Translations under genes and position numbers: made by a program
In this document: one piece after another, positions 1 to 11,175 of the stretch
Position numbering within the stretch: the first letter of the stretch is position 1
Layout of the letters: every line of letters starts with the position of its first letter
Source of the DNA: Gnetum montanum
Lineage: Eukaryota > Streptophyta > Gnetopsida > Gnetales > Gnetaceae
Length of the DNA stretch: 64,000 nt
Assembly (NCBI GenBank): GCA_015680685.1
Contig: MNCI01005867.1
Location: 385,508 to 449,507, forward strand
Reading direction: 5' to 3'
The notes under the pieces: model-generated
Told to the model about the DNA's origin: nothing
Database searches by the model: none
The model's input: the letters and a program-made list of their open reading frames with translations, nothing else

Positions 1-1777
1 CCACATCGGAGTTAGTGATTTTTGCCTTATCCTTGTTATGTGCAGGGCTTAAATCTCTCCACTTTTTCTTACCTTTGTCACTACTTTGTTCTACCTTAGA
101 CTCTTCTATAATTTTCAAGACTATTTCAATTCTTGAGTCTAAGGAACCCCACATTTGGTCTACTTTGGCCGATACCTCGGTTGTTAATTTTAAATTCGAC
201 AAAGTTTTCCGATTCACCAACTCTTCTATTGATGACTCATCCTCTTCATCACAAAATTTCACTCCCTTCTTTCGAAGGGAGGGATCGTGGTTGTACTCCT
301 CCGCACTTTCCCTTTTGCATAGCTCACCCTCTTCTTTTTCTACTTACTCCAACAAGCTACATACTTAATGGGCTCTAAGTTGTGAGAGTCTCCCTTGGGC
401 ATAAGTTCCACCGGTTCTTCTAGTTTCATTCCTTAGCCCATCCACGATGTGGTGAAGTTGATCCCACTGAGCATCCCCATGGCCCAAGCAATGATGTAAC
501 AATGTGTAGTAGCGGGCCATGGCAGCATCCAAGGGTTCATACATACCTTGTTTCCAGCCTTGGATCTGCTTACACAAATTGGACACTCTGGAGTATGTCT
601 GATACTTCTCGTTGAATAGTTCTAGCATCGTACTCCACCTCCTGATGGTTTCCGATTCTAAGGACCAGTACCAACTCTCTGCTTCTTTGGTGAGTATCCT
701 TGGGAACAACTTAAGTTTCTACCACTCATTATCTATATTCTGCAAGGCATAGGCATCGTGGAATGCCTGTAAATGATTTTGCAGATCAGCATTGTATCCC
801 CCTTCAAATCATGGGATGTTGTTCATGTCTAATCGCTTAATCTGGCTATCCTTTAAATGCCTTGTGGGATTCCTAACTACCTCCATTATGTCAAACATAC
901 TTCAGGTTGCAAGTAGGGGCTCATCATGATCGTCTCTTTCATGACGCCTGTGATGTCTATGTTGTTCCCTACTCTCCCTACGTCCTTGCCCTTGTCCTCT
1001 CTCTTGACTTTCCCGTCAAGGTCTTTCATCCTTTTTACTTTTATCCTCACCTTTATGTTCATGGTGGCTGTGCCCAGATGTGGAAGGAGAGGGTGAGTGA
1101 TGTGAAGAAGGGGAAGAAGAAGGGGAATCATCGCCATGATGATGTTTCTTGCCTTCACTTCTACTGCTATGACCCCGATCGTGGTGACGATCTAAGTGCC
1201 CATCCTTAGCATGAGTGGTTGTTCCCTTTGTGAACAGTTGTTGTTCACGAGCATCAAAACCAATGTTATGTATCGTTGATTGTAGGTTCTGATACCCAAC
1301 CTCCTCATCATCGTTAGGAGGGGAAACATCGTTTACTAATGAACCCGTGATAAGGGGTTCCTCATCTCCTATTTCGCTAAAGACGTGCGTTAGCTTGCCC
1401 TTTAGCAGTGCATGTTGGCTCTCCTCCCTTAGGTCTCTCATACATTGGGCATTCGTGGGATAATAATCCCTCATGTCAAAATCTTCCGCAACGTATTCAA
1501 CAAAAAGTTCTTGCATGCCAATTCGTGCCAAAGCATGGAAAAGCATGTGAGAGATTGCTCAATCTGGGGGTAACACGATGTTACCTTGCAAATCTCTCCA
1601 TCGCAACTGTTCGTCTTGATGGAGAATAAAAGTAAAGTTAGGAATATACTCATCAAGATGAGTATATGTCATCTTATATTGTTTAGGACTTGGCTGATTT
1701 GGGTTATGTTTTTTATCTTGCCGACTATCTCGTGTGTGGTCCTTAGGTAGTGAGTTGCTCTTATGAGAAGAAGGCAT
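1..1777 (-). pseudogene. Element J gag polyprotein, decayed, runs off the left edge
   Basis: Gypsy capsid/nucleocapsid polyprotein read on the minus strand from the ATG at 1777. Visible in order: an N-terminal segment ending RDLQGNIVLPPD, a segment with MRDYYPT, a Ser/His-rich linker (HHSPSPSTSGHSHH, about 1050-1110), then the retrotransposon gag core with RRWSTMLELFNEKYQTYSR and the RxxGTYAQGRLSQLRAH helix (about 365-700). Stops interrupt it, for example after LPPD and after DERP, and the rest of the polyprotein lies beyond base 1. It follows the J LTR and primer site directly. The same protein is found in B (14748-17810), A/H (38239-40809) and G (62317 on), so identity as gag is firm; function is lost. 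Confidence 0.85.
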
Positions 1778-1901
1778 TTTTATTGGTGTGCTAATTCATC
1801 ATTATATAATTTTACTTTTTTTGATTAACCCGAAGGTTTATTAAGGCTCACAATGATGTGAGTGATGTCCCTTATGTTCTATTCGGCGCACAAACACTTA
1901 G

Positions 1902-1920
1902 TCCTCGGCAACTGCGCCAA
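1902..1920 (-). other. Primer binding site of element J
   Basis: On the minus strand the bases next to the LTR read TTGGCGCAGTTGCCGAGG. The 3' end of plant tRNA-Asp(GTC) has complement TGGCGCCGTTGCCGGGG, so 15 of 17 positions match. This fixes the LTR end and the direction of transcription. Confidence 0.8.
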
Positions 1921-2929
1921 TGATGAATGGCGAGGTACCCCTACACTCAACCATATGAAACGAATGTAGCACGTGCGATCTAGTCGAACTCCGCAGACTA
2001 AATGCCTAAATGCCCCATGGAACACTTGGGGTTAATCATTCGTTGTCTTCCCAGACTTACTTGTTGTTGTCATGGTGTATGGTTAAGTAAGTCTGAGGTA
2101 TATGATTTTTATAGCTTTTCTAGTTTTCTCCTATGCTAAAGGGTGAAGGGTTGAGAAAGCTAACTAACTCTAACTAAGGACCTAAGTCTAAATTAACTAG
2201 CATCAGCATCCATTCCCACTTACCGTACACACCCTGAACTATGCAACTGTGGCTACCAAACGCTAATCGTTACTGGGATCACCACATGTAACACACGGGC
2301 TGGAAGTGGTCATACTGAGGCACTTAACTAGCTTAAATGTGATGAGTAGCTGATTCCTTGACTAGCCGTACACATCCGTAGATGCTCGTAATCAAGTTGT
2401 ACTCATCCCACATTCTAGGAGTTGAGGGTGAGAGAGACTAATCGCGATGAGTAGCTGATTCCTTGATTAGCCGTACACATTCGTCAATGCTCGTAATCAA
2501 GTCGTACTCATGCCACACTAATGCATGTAATAAATAACATGTAAGAAATAACAAGTAATAAACCTATTCCATGCACTGCAAGGTTTATCCACAAAGCTCA
2601 TCTTTATTGCGTACACAACTTGCGTTAAGGTACAAAGTTGCTCGAATAAAGATCTGTTCACTTGGGGACTCCTACTGCGGGCACATGGAAAATATTCTAT
2701 CTCTGGAGTGATCAAACTGCCAAATTTTCCCTACTTCTAGCCTAGGATGAGAAATGAAGGGAGTGCCGCCTCTTATTTATAGATTTGGCGATGGACCGCG
2801 ATATCACGTATGCGATATCGCAGGGGACGATGCGATATCGCATATATGATATTGCATGGGATGCGATATCGCAACGACCGCGATATCGCGTATGCAATAT
2901 CGCAGTGCATGCGATATCGCGTCTCATCA
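1921..2929 (-). mobile_element. Element J 5' LTR
   Basis: The LTR starts TGATGAGACGCG at 2929 and ends in a form of CGCCATTCATCA at 1921, directly followed by a primer site and gag. It is related to the B LTR (13837-14609). A TATA-like TTATTTATAG (minus) lies near 2770. An imperfect duplication of about 115 bp (around 2339-2520, each copy with GATGAGTAGCTGATTCCTTG) makes this copy longer than its relatives. The partner LTR is outside the window, so the target duplication cannot be checked. Confidence 0.8.
2787..2925. repeat. GATATCGC array in the U3 of element J
   Basis: Eight or so copies of a palindrome-centred motif (GCGATATCGC and variants such as GCGATATTGC) spaced 15-25 bp apart, just upstream of the TATA box in transcription order. 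The same type of array is in the U3 of B, E, C/D and, more diverged, G. Confidence 0.75.
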
Positions 2930-4308
2930 AGGTTGTAATAAATTTCATATGTTTAATGAGGGCGGGGGGTGTTGGACCCCGAAAATAAGTTCTATTGCTA
3001 TTAAAAGTGTATCAATTACAGTAACCTGAATAAGTCATAGGTTTGAGGGGAAGGGAAAGCTGGGGGCACTGCGAATGAGACTCAGGAACAACCTTATAAA
3101 TAAATGAGTATTAAAGGAGGAAACTTGAATTGGGGCACTATCAAATGTCCACACATACTGACTCATTACTAAATAGAATGACATAAAATTAGATGAGGCA
3201 AACAACTCTCAATTAATGATAGAGATTGGTAAGACTAACAATTTGGTGTTCAACTCTCTAATAAAATAATAGAATATTAAATAGCTCAATAAAACATGAA
3301 AATTTCAAATATTCTTAATATTAGATATCAAAATTTGGCATCTATTTATGAATAATTAACACTACATGCTTATGTATAAATGATCCTATATCTAGGGCAC
3401 ACTACATCATCAAAGTTATATTTTCACAAAAAAATATTGATAATATATAGTATGAATGGCTTCAATGTTATGTTTTCATATGAAATTATTTAACTATGAA
3501 GTAAAACTTCAATTATGAGGTAGGTAATCCTAAATTTAAATCAACACAGATCATGATGTAAAATTAGTAACCAATGACTCATATACATTATCAAAAAGAA
3601 CAAAATCAAATGTCTTGTAGAAGAAAACCTTAGAGATCTTGTTATCAATGTATACTATATATCTTCAACTATATGTACTTGTGTTCAAAGTTATAGTCGA
3701 AATCATGCCCCCTACATATTAAGTAAAACATAACGGTACCTTAAGTGTAACTATAACTAGCAACTTCTTGCATACATACTAGCTTGTATATGATAAAAGT
3801 ATGATATTATTTCATACAAAGTTTTAGTTTCGATGAATTTTAGAGATATGATATAGATAGCAATATGGCTAGGTAGTTAGCAATGTTTTGAATTTGAAAT
3901 ATATTAAGATAAAAAGTGAAGCTTTTGCAAAATTGTCACTTTTGTAATGTGAGATAAAGCAAAGTAGCAAAATTTTGTAATGACCAAAATAATTTCTATT
4001 GTGAAAATAAGTCAAAGCAAGATATGTGAAAATAGATTAATTAAACCTATTACTATCCTCAAATTCTATTAAAGGAGACATGAAAAGTGCATTTTTGTTG
4101 ATGTAGTAATATGAAAACATTGCAAAAAAAAAAAAAACTTAGAAAACTCAAATTTTGAACCAAAAAAATGACAAAAATATTGACTTGTCTTTTCTAGATG
4201 ATTTTTTGAGCCATGTTTTGTAAATTTTGCATCATGCTAACTTTCTTTAAATTCATAGTTATTTATTGAAATCTTATGTACATAAACTTAACTTTTTCAC
4301 ATTATCAC
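2930..4308. other. AT-rich spacer with no recognised gene
   Basis: Between the J LTR and the LINE. Very AT-rich, with A-runs (4126-4137) and no frame of note. I recognise no repeat or RNA gene here. Confidence 0.5.
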
Positions 4309-4322
4309 ATTACTACTTCATG
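4309..4322 (+). repeat. LINE target-site duplication, left copy
   Basis: ATTACTACTTCATG here matches ATTACTACTTTATG at 42601-42614 at 13 of 14 positions. The two copies bracket the RTE 5' head and the RTE 3' tail, as expected of one LINE insertion. Confidence 0.8.
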
Positions 4323-5772
4323 CAACTTTGCTAATGTCAATCACAAGCCCAAATATGAGAGGAGGAGGGTTAGTGTTAGGTTGACAGCTGGTTGTAAAAC
4401 CATGTCAAATCTTTATGTATAATTTATTTTTTAGATTAAAAAAATGCTAGGGCATTTTCCAAATGCAATGCCTAATAATCATATAGCTCGATTATTGTGG
4501 AAAATGACTAAATGCTTACTAAGATGTCCTCCAAAAAGACACACAACATCATCACCAAAACATTGTGGAAAGTAAATAAAGGTTCCAACATTAAGGATGG
4601 GTATAGGTGAGAAGCAAGTCTAGTAGTAGAAATTTCAAATGGCACTTTTAATAAAAAAAAAACCACTATATTTATGAACGCGATTAAATTATGGGCATTA
4701 AACTTATGCTTGGAAATGAGATCCTTAATATTATTAGTGTATATGCTCTATAAATTGGCCTAGAAAACTCCACCAAGCAAGATTTTTGGGATTCTATAAA
4801 TCTAAAGCTTTAGAAAATTCCCCAACAAGAAAGCATATTTATTTTAAGGAATTTTAATGATCATGTTCAATTTATGAAAATGGGATATAGTAAGATTCAT
4901 GGGGAGATGGATTTGAAGAGCATAATGATATGGTAGATTCACTACTACAATTTGCAAGTATCAAGATAGAGCATCTAAATACATATAAGAGTTGTATGGA
5001 TAAAACTCAAATTGATTATTTCTTGCTATGCAAAGAAGACTAGGCCATGTGTAAAGACTAAAAGGTTCTAACTTGAGAGTAGTTAATGGTCATGAACTTA
5101 GCTATATAGATCTTTAAAGGTAACATGAGGAAAGGGAATAAATGCATAAAAAAGTAGAATTTGAAGGAAGACAACATCATCTTATTCAAAAAATAGTTCC
5201 TTCAACAAGGCACTTTGGAATTGGGATTACTCTACAAATTTTATTTGGGATCAAATAAAAACTTGCATTTAAAAATTTGGAAAAAAAATTTGGGTTGGGT
5301 TGAAATAAAAGAAAAAAAATACATTCTAGAATACATGGTGGTGGAGTGATGAAGTGCAACATGCTATACAAAAAAGAAAATTGATGCTTTAAGGAATGGT
5401 AGTAGAGTGAAAAATAAAAAAGTATGCTGATGTACAAAAAACAAAAAGGAGGAAATATTAGTAGTAGCCGAAGCCAAACCTAATGCCTTGGATAACTTTT
5501 ATAAGAAATTTGAAACAAAGGAAGGAGAACAGTTTATTTATAAATTGGCAAAAATAAGAAATAACAAATATAAGGAAATTTATCAATTTAAATGCACCAA
5601 GGAGGCATATGAAAGAATTTAGGTAAAAGACAATGAAATTTTAGATATGTGAAAAAATTATTTTCAAGAATTATTAAATGAAGAATGTCTAAGAAAGAAT
5701 ATCTAAGAAAAAGAACCAAATTTTGGGTTGGTTACTAAATTTTCCTTCTCTAATTTAAAGATGGCCTTATCA

Positions 5773-5957
5773 TCATCATCATCATCATCCTAGCCTTGTC
5801 TTAACAAAATAGGGTTAACTACATCAACTATTCTTCATCATTTGCCTCTATAAAAACTCACACATGAGCTTTGATATGGTTGTACTACCAACTATCAGCC
5901 TGACACTAACCCTCCTCCTTTGTATCTAAGCTTGGGATTAATGTTGGTAGAGTTATG
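5773..5957 (-). mobile_element. 185-bp internally deleted RTE derivative (SINE-like)
   Basis: Read on the minus strand this has an RTE 5' head (AAAGGAGGAGGGTTAGTGTCAGG) joined after about 60 bases to an RTE 3' tail (CCCTATTTTGTTAAGACAAGG, then GCTAGGATGATGATG). Both ends match the host LINE's own ends (4340-4420 and 42557-42600); the whole coding middle is missing. It is flanked by an imperfect 15-bp duplication (AAGATGGCCTTATCA at 5758-5772, AAAATAGTCTTATCA at 5958-5972), so it moved as a unit by retroposition into the LINE, antisense to it. Confidence 0.75.
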
Positions 5958-6735
5958 AAAATAGTCTTATCAAAGATGAAAAATGGAATAGCTAGTAGAT
6001 CATCTAACATTTCTATAAAAGCTTAGAAAGCACTAGGAGATAAAGAAGTTTCAATACTGATATAATTATTTAATAAAATTTTGAAGGATGGAGAAATACC
6101 CAACAATTAGAGAAAAAACATTATTGTTTCCATTTACTAAAATAAAGGAGACATGAAAAATTTCACAAACTATAGAGGAATTAAGCTAATGAGCCATACT
6201 ATAAGGATTTGGGAGAAAGTCATTTCCCAACATCTCAAACTTGAATTAACAATATCAAAAAATCAAATTTGATTTATGCCAAGGAAATCTACTATAAAAA
6301 CTATTTTCTTAATACAACAATTGATAAAGAAATTTAGAAAACATAGAAAAAATATTCATATGATCTTTGTTGACTTGGAAAAGGCATATGATAGAGTGCC
6401 TAGTGATATTATTTGGTGGGCCTTGCCAAGGAAAAACATCCCTCGTAAATATATTAGATGGATTTAAGGCATGTATAAAGGAAAGACCACTAATATTAGA
6501 ATAACTTGTCAAACAACAACTAATTTTGTAATCATAATATGTCTACATCAAGGATCTATACTTAGCCCATACTTGTTTGCCATTACTATGGATGAATTAA
6601 TAAAGGAAATACAAGATGAAATCCCTTATTGTATGCTTTTTATAAATAATATTAGTATTGGAGGATACAACTCCAAAGAATATTACTGTTAAGATGAAGA
6701 AGTAGATATATGCTCTAGAATCAAAAAGCTTAAAA

Positions 6736-6740
6736 ATAAG
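6736..6740 (+). repeat. Element A/H target duplication, left copy
   Basis: ATAAG here against ATTAG at 41899-41903. Removing 6741-41903 rejoins the LINE protein as KLKI-SKNKTKYMEC, which supports the pair despite one mismatch. Confidence 0.7.
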
Positions 6741-7524
6741 TGATGAGCGGCAATTTGATTGAATTCCACGAACTTTATCATTTCCAATGCACTAGCCCTT
6801 TAGGAAGTGAATCTAGCCTTAAGGTCAACTATTCCTCCCAATTACACTTGTGATGTACATTGGTATGGTTAAGTGTAACTAAGGCATCCAATTTTCATCA
6901 TTTTGTATTTTATATTTTGGTGCTTGAAATGTAGATAAAAGAAATTTAATTAACTAATCCTAACATAAGTATCCATCCCCACTTTCCATACATGTCCTGA
7001 ACCCACGTATCCACTGTTGGACGACCAAACATTATGCTACTGGGCATACCAAGCAATAATGTTGATGGGATTACCAAGCGAATATGTGTTACGCTCGAAG
7101 TGGTTGTATTTATTTGTGTAATATATCTCGCTTAATTGTCTCATTAACGTAATAACTAGAAAATATTTGATACTAATTGAAAGCATTTAATAAATGATTC
7201 AAAACATTAAATGCATAAATAAAATAGCTAATCTATCCAAAGTGCTACAAGGTTTATCAAAAAGCTCATCTTTATTATCACACACACTATCGTGCTCAGG
7301 TACACACTATCATGCTTAAATAAAGATTCATACACTCAATGACTCCTACTACAGGCACTTAGGGGGAAAATTCTAACTTTCAAATTGAAAAAATGTAAGA
7401 GCTTCACTACTATTGAAATCTAGATTTCCCATAAATGTAGTTGGTAGGCACATATTTATAGGTGATGGACAGACACTAAGTCGACAAGGTGTTATCGATG
7501 CAACCAACCAACGACAACTCATCA
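6741..7524 (-). mobile_element. Element A/H 3' LTR
   Basis: Starts TGATGAGTTGTCG at 7524 and ends GCCGCTCATCA at 6741. It shares long blocks with 40969-41898, for example GCACTAGCCCTTTAGGAAGT. The U3 holds TCGACAAGG-type repeats instead of the GATATCG arrays of its relatives. Confidence 0.85.
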
Positions 7525-7548
7525 TACCACCATGACTGAATGAAAACT
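7525..7548 (-). other. Element A/H polypurine tract region
   Basis: Minus strand reads TTTTCATTCAGTCATGGTGGTA immediately before the LTR start. The same block, TTTTCATTTAGTC(A/G)TGGGGGTA, precedes the C/D 3' LTR, and a TTTTCATTTAGTCATGGGAGG form precedes both B LTRs. Confidence 0.7.
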
Positions 7549-7847
7549 TGTCTTGGAGTTATTTTACAAAATTGGGAAGGTATGGGATTATTGATTGACT
7601 TTTCTTTCAACAAAACAAACTTGACTGACTTGACAAAAAATTGGAGTGCCTAGGTATACAAATCAACACATTACAAAAAATAGTGATGTTCAGGATACAA
7701 AATTGAACACCATGATACAACTCTTCAAAAATTGAACAACACGTTCCTTGATGATGTGAAGCTTTTTGGAGAAGATCAAATGGTCCCAGACAGTGGTGGT
7801 TCTTGAGGCTTTGAGGGACCTTCACCAACTTCACGCACTGGCGGTGG

Positions 7848-10621
7848 TTAAGATGACTGCGGTTTTCTTGTTGTTGCTACAACTTTAGGTGGAAGGCAAA
7901 AAGCATCCAGCAGTGCTTTCATTTTCTCCTCCTTACTCCTAGGATCATGCACCATCCATGCAGCTTCCCTAATGTGGGTTGGAATGGGCACATCCCAAGG
8001 ACATAGGATTGCTAGAAACAACTCCTTGACATTGACGAACTAGGTAGTGAACTATTTGCATTCAATGTTAAATGCTTGCACTGTGTTCTTCAGCTCTTGG
8101 TAGTCATTCATCCATCTAGCTAGGTCCTCAATGATGGATCATTGATCGGTGAATCATCCTTTGAGGACTTCAAGTTCAGCATTAGCAATCTCAAGCTTTT
8201 GCTTGGTTGCCTTGTGGTGTTTGAACTTAGCCTCATATAGCATATATGAGCTAGCAACTTGTTTCTCCAATTCTAATCATGGTCATCCAACTATCAACAT
8301 TGGCACGTTTGTGTAATGGAGATTGGCAAACTCCATATATTATGTCATTTCTTCAATCTACAACTCCTTTAAGCGAATCTCTACTTTGTTGTAGACATCA
8401 ATCCCATCGAGGATGGGCTACCACATCTCTCTTCCTTGCTGGAGTTTCTAGAGGGCTTCAGTCAATTTAGCCTTTGCCATCTAAATTTCTTTTTCATTAA
8501 TTTCCTTTTGCAAGCTAACCTGGTCCCTGTAGTGATTTTTCACTTTCTTAAACTTGAGAGCTTCATTCTTCCAGGTGGTGATTTCGATAGTAGACTTTTC
8601 TCACAAGGTGCATACCTCCTTCATTGATAGATTACAATTCTCTATGGCCAATTTCCTTCGTTTAGTGTTGTCTCTAGCAAGCTAATTTTTCTATTGATGA
8701 ATGAATTCTTACATTTATTAATACTTCATAGGTGATGATTTTGCACGGTCAATGCTTTATTTTCTTGGTGCATCTGATTCAAGTCCTTTTTGAGTGAGTG
8801 TGTTTTAGCTTTTGCCATGGACTATTTGAAGATGGCCATTGTTGCTTCCTTCTTAGCCTTTTGAAATCATTCTTAAAGCTATTTGATAGCTTTATCTCTT
8901 ATCGTTGTTGGGCTAAGGATTGCTTGTTTTGTAAGTCAGGCATGAAGTTCAGCAACCTTTGTGACCAAACATTGATTTTTCTCTTGGGCTATTTCTAGTT
9001 GCCCCTCCAAAATGATGAATCTACCCCTTGCATTCAACAACTTTGACTGGGTTACAGTGATGTTCTCCAAAAGATCAAAGATATCTAGACTTGGTTACCT
9101 GGTTCCTACTAGTTGTTCTAGCAATTTTTCATGCTAGGCTATGTTCAATTTCCTATTGACAATGCTTGCAAATGTCTACACATCTTGGAGTGTAGATATG
9201 TCTGGTATAGATGTTGTGGGTGCATTCAGTGCTTTACCTACACAGTTAGCTACCACTTCTACCATTGTCTCCTGCCCTTGGTGTTGCATCACCAAGATAG
9301 TTGCCTCTTCACCTTCCTCCAACCTTATCAAGAAAGTGGCGGCATTCCTAGAGACTTCTGGGAATAAATGATGTGTTGCTAATGACACCGTCACCTCTCA
9401 AGCGTTGGGATCTAACCTCAAAGGCAGCTGCATTCTTTGGGCAGAGAAAATGGAACCATCCCTCTCCATTTGGCCAATTGTTCAAGCCATCTCATTAAGC
9501 TATCTTATTGTTGGCTAATACATAGATGGATCTAGCCCACTCATTCTTGCTTGCTACTCTTATTTTCTCAAGAGCTACTCTTAGATTTTCCATAGACATT
9601 CACGAGTTACGTAGGCATTTGGTGTGGTTTCCTAAGTTAGTGGTGGTAGTAGCAACTTCTCTTCTTGAGTGGTTGTTGGCATCTTATCCTTCATGATTTC
9701 TACCCATGAGGCCAAGGGAGCATGCCTAAGAGTATCATTAGAATAGTGAATGATGCCTACCCTTTTGCAAAGTTTTCTGATAAGGCACAGAAAGGGTAGG
9801 GTCTTCCTTCCACATTCATTCTCATTGAAACACTTCTCAATCTCTAAATAAATCAATTGTGGAAGGTTAATGGAAATTTTTTTGCTTAGAGTGGTGCATG
9901 CTCGAGCGGAGAAAGTAGTCACCTTACTTGGCATCATTGTTGGATTAAGGTGATAGGCAACAATCTTGAAATAAATCTGCTTCGTCGTTGTGAGTGTACC
10001 ATACTCCTTACTATCCACCCCGTAGCATCACTGGGTCCACTCTCTTTTTGCCTTAGGATAGCCTTTTGTTGATATCTCTACCAACTGTGTTCCAATGTCT
10101 AGCAACCCTAGTACCTGTGTAATGGCCCTCATCAAGTAGGACACTTAAATGTCCTTGATTTTTACAACGGACCTTGGCCTTCGACTATTCTAGAAGAGAT
10201 AGGTCTCTCCCATGTACGACTCCCCACTAGACATGATGACTAGCCACATGGGAGAGACTTGCAATTGTGTCTTAACATCCTCTGGAGATTTCTCCAAAAA
10301 TGGTTTGAAGCTTATCTCTTAAAGAACTAATCTTTGGGCCTCTTGGGACTTGATGACGTCTAGGAAAGCTTGAGTTAGAGTGACCTTAAGCCTTGGCACA
10401 GGTTGAGGTGCTTCTCCTTGTTTGGATTGTTCTATAGGCACTTCTTCTTCTGGAATTTGTTAAACAAATTCCACTTTGGGCTCCTTACAAAGAGCTCTTG
10501 TTGCATGGGTTGCCTCTTGTTGTTCTTGGCTTTATTCCTGCTAGCCCCTTCTAGCTCTAGGTTGCTTTTCCCATGGTTGTGAGGGTTCTCCTTCCTACTG
10601 ATGTTTTTGTTTGGGTGCCAT
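7848..10621 (-). pseudogene. Element A/H ORF3: plant-transposon-protein-like domain plus long coiled coil
   Basis: An additional ORF between integrase and the polypurine tract. Start at 10621 follows a splice-acceptor-like TGTGATTACAG. The N-terminal 150 codons are basic and low complexity. The middle (about 9630-10020) reads QIYFKIVAYHLNP, then PQLIYLEIEKC and LPFLCLIRKLCKRVGI; this resembles the domain often annotated as 'putative plant transposon protein' in Tat/Athila-like elements. The last 500 codons are rich in Glu, Lys and Leu and would form a coiled coil. It has many stops. Homologues sit in the same place in C/D (26608-29403) and I (54950-58641). Role unknown; the domain name is from memory of the family, not a search. 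Confidence 0.65.
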
Positions 10622-10929
10622 CTGTAATCACAATAGAACCATGGATTAGCAATCACTATGTAACCTTAAAAAAATTGGGATATCTTAACTCTTGAGGATA
10701 ATTACACTTGGCTAAGTTGTGATTATGGCTAATTTAATTAACTTAATTGTCATTTCTTTTTATGCCTTATCATTGATAAATCATCTCAGAGATTGTTAGA
10801 AGGGTTAACTTAGAAAAAGTTGATGTTTATATATGATTAAGGTTACTAACCCTTGGGGGAGTTAGAAAAAAATTTTGAAAATTGCATTGGAAACCTTAAG
10901 GTTTGTTGCCCCCATGATAAAGATCTTAC
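10622..10929 (-). other. Candidate intron in the ORF3 leader of A/H
   Basis: On the minus strand CGAAG|GTAAGATC (donor at 10929) and TGTGATTACAG|ATGGC (acceptor at 10622) bracket 308 AT-rich bases, placing the ORF3 ATG directly after the junction. C/D has the same acceptor (GTGTGATTGCAG before ATG at 29403) and I has GTGATTGTAG before ATG at 58641. Confidence 0.5.
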
Positions 10930-11074
10930 CTTCGATAAGTGCAGGATCATAAAACGGAGTGATTTGGACAAATAGTTTGAAAGTTATGAACTTTAGAAGG
11001 TTATGGGCTCTAAAAAATTGCAAAAATTTCCCATGTGTTATGAGCAAATTACAAAAAATTCCAAAGTATCTGAC

Positions 11075-11175
11075 AATATATATAGTATTTTTACACTGTA
11101 TCGACAAGGCCTTGTTGATAGGGCCTCGTCGATGTAGTCAACTGCATTGACAAGGCCTCATTGACATAACTATTG
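11075..11175 (-). promoter_or_regulatory. Candidate internal promoter for ORF3 in A/H
   Basis: A TATA-like ACTATATATATTG (minus, 11075-11086) lies about 150 bp upstream of the leader splice donor. Just upstream of it, 11095-11170 holds TCGACAAGGCCTTG and TGACAAGGCCTCATTGAC, the same repeat words found in the element's own LTR U3 (for example GACAAGGCCTCATCAATG near 41826). Confidence 0.5.

Larger units (their letters stand above)
4323..6740 (+). pseudogene. RTE-type LINE, 5' part: endonuclease and most of RT
   Basis: Non-LTR retrotransposon of the plant RTE kind. The 5' head carries the conserved GAGGAGGAGGGTTAGTGTTAGG (4357-4380 region). An apurinic-type endonuclease follows in broken frames (about 4690-5060; ISVYA, FWDSI, NFNDHV, KIHGEMD). 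The RT resumes after a small insertion at 5973: NYRGIKLMSHT, FMPRKSTI, FVDLEKAYDRVP and LHQGSILSPYLFA are clear. The catalytic box that should read FADD reads FINN (about 6640-6655), so the copy is dead even apart from its stops. The frame stops at 6740 where element A/H entered and resumes at 41904. Family call is firm; subfamily was not checked. Confidence 0.88.

Noticed and set aside
907-1209. Plus-strand 100-codon frame
   Set aside because: Shadow of the minus-strand J gag linker.
2787-2925. CRISPR-like array
   Set aside because: Units are short palindromic words with unequal, related spacers inside an LTR U3 in plant DNA; no cas genes.
2785-2988. Arg/Ile/Tyr-rich frame over the J U3
   Set aside because: Translation of the GATATCGC array; lies in LTR promoter sequence.
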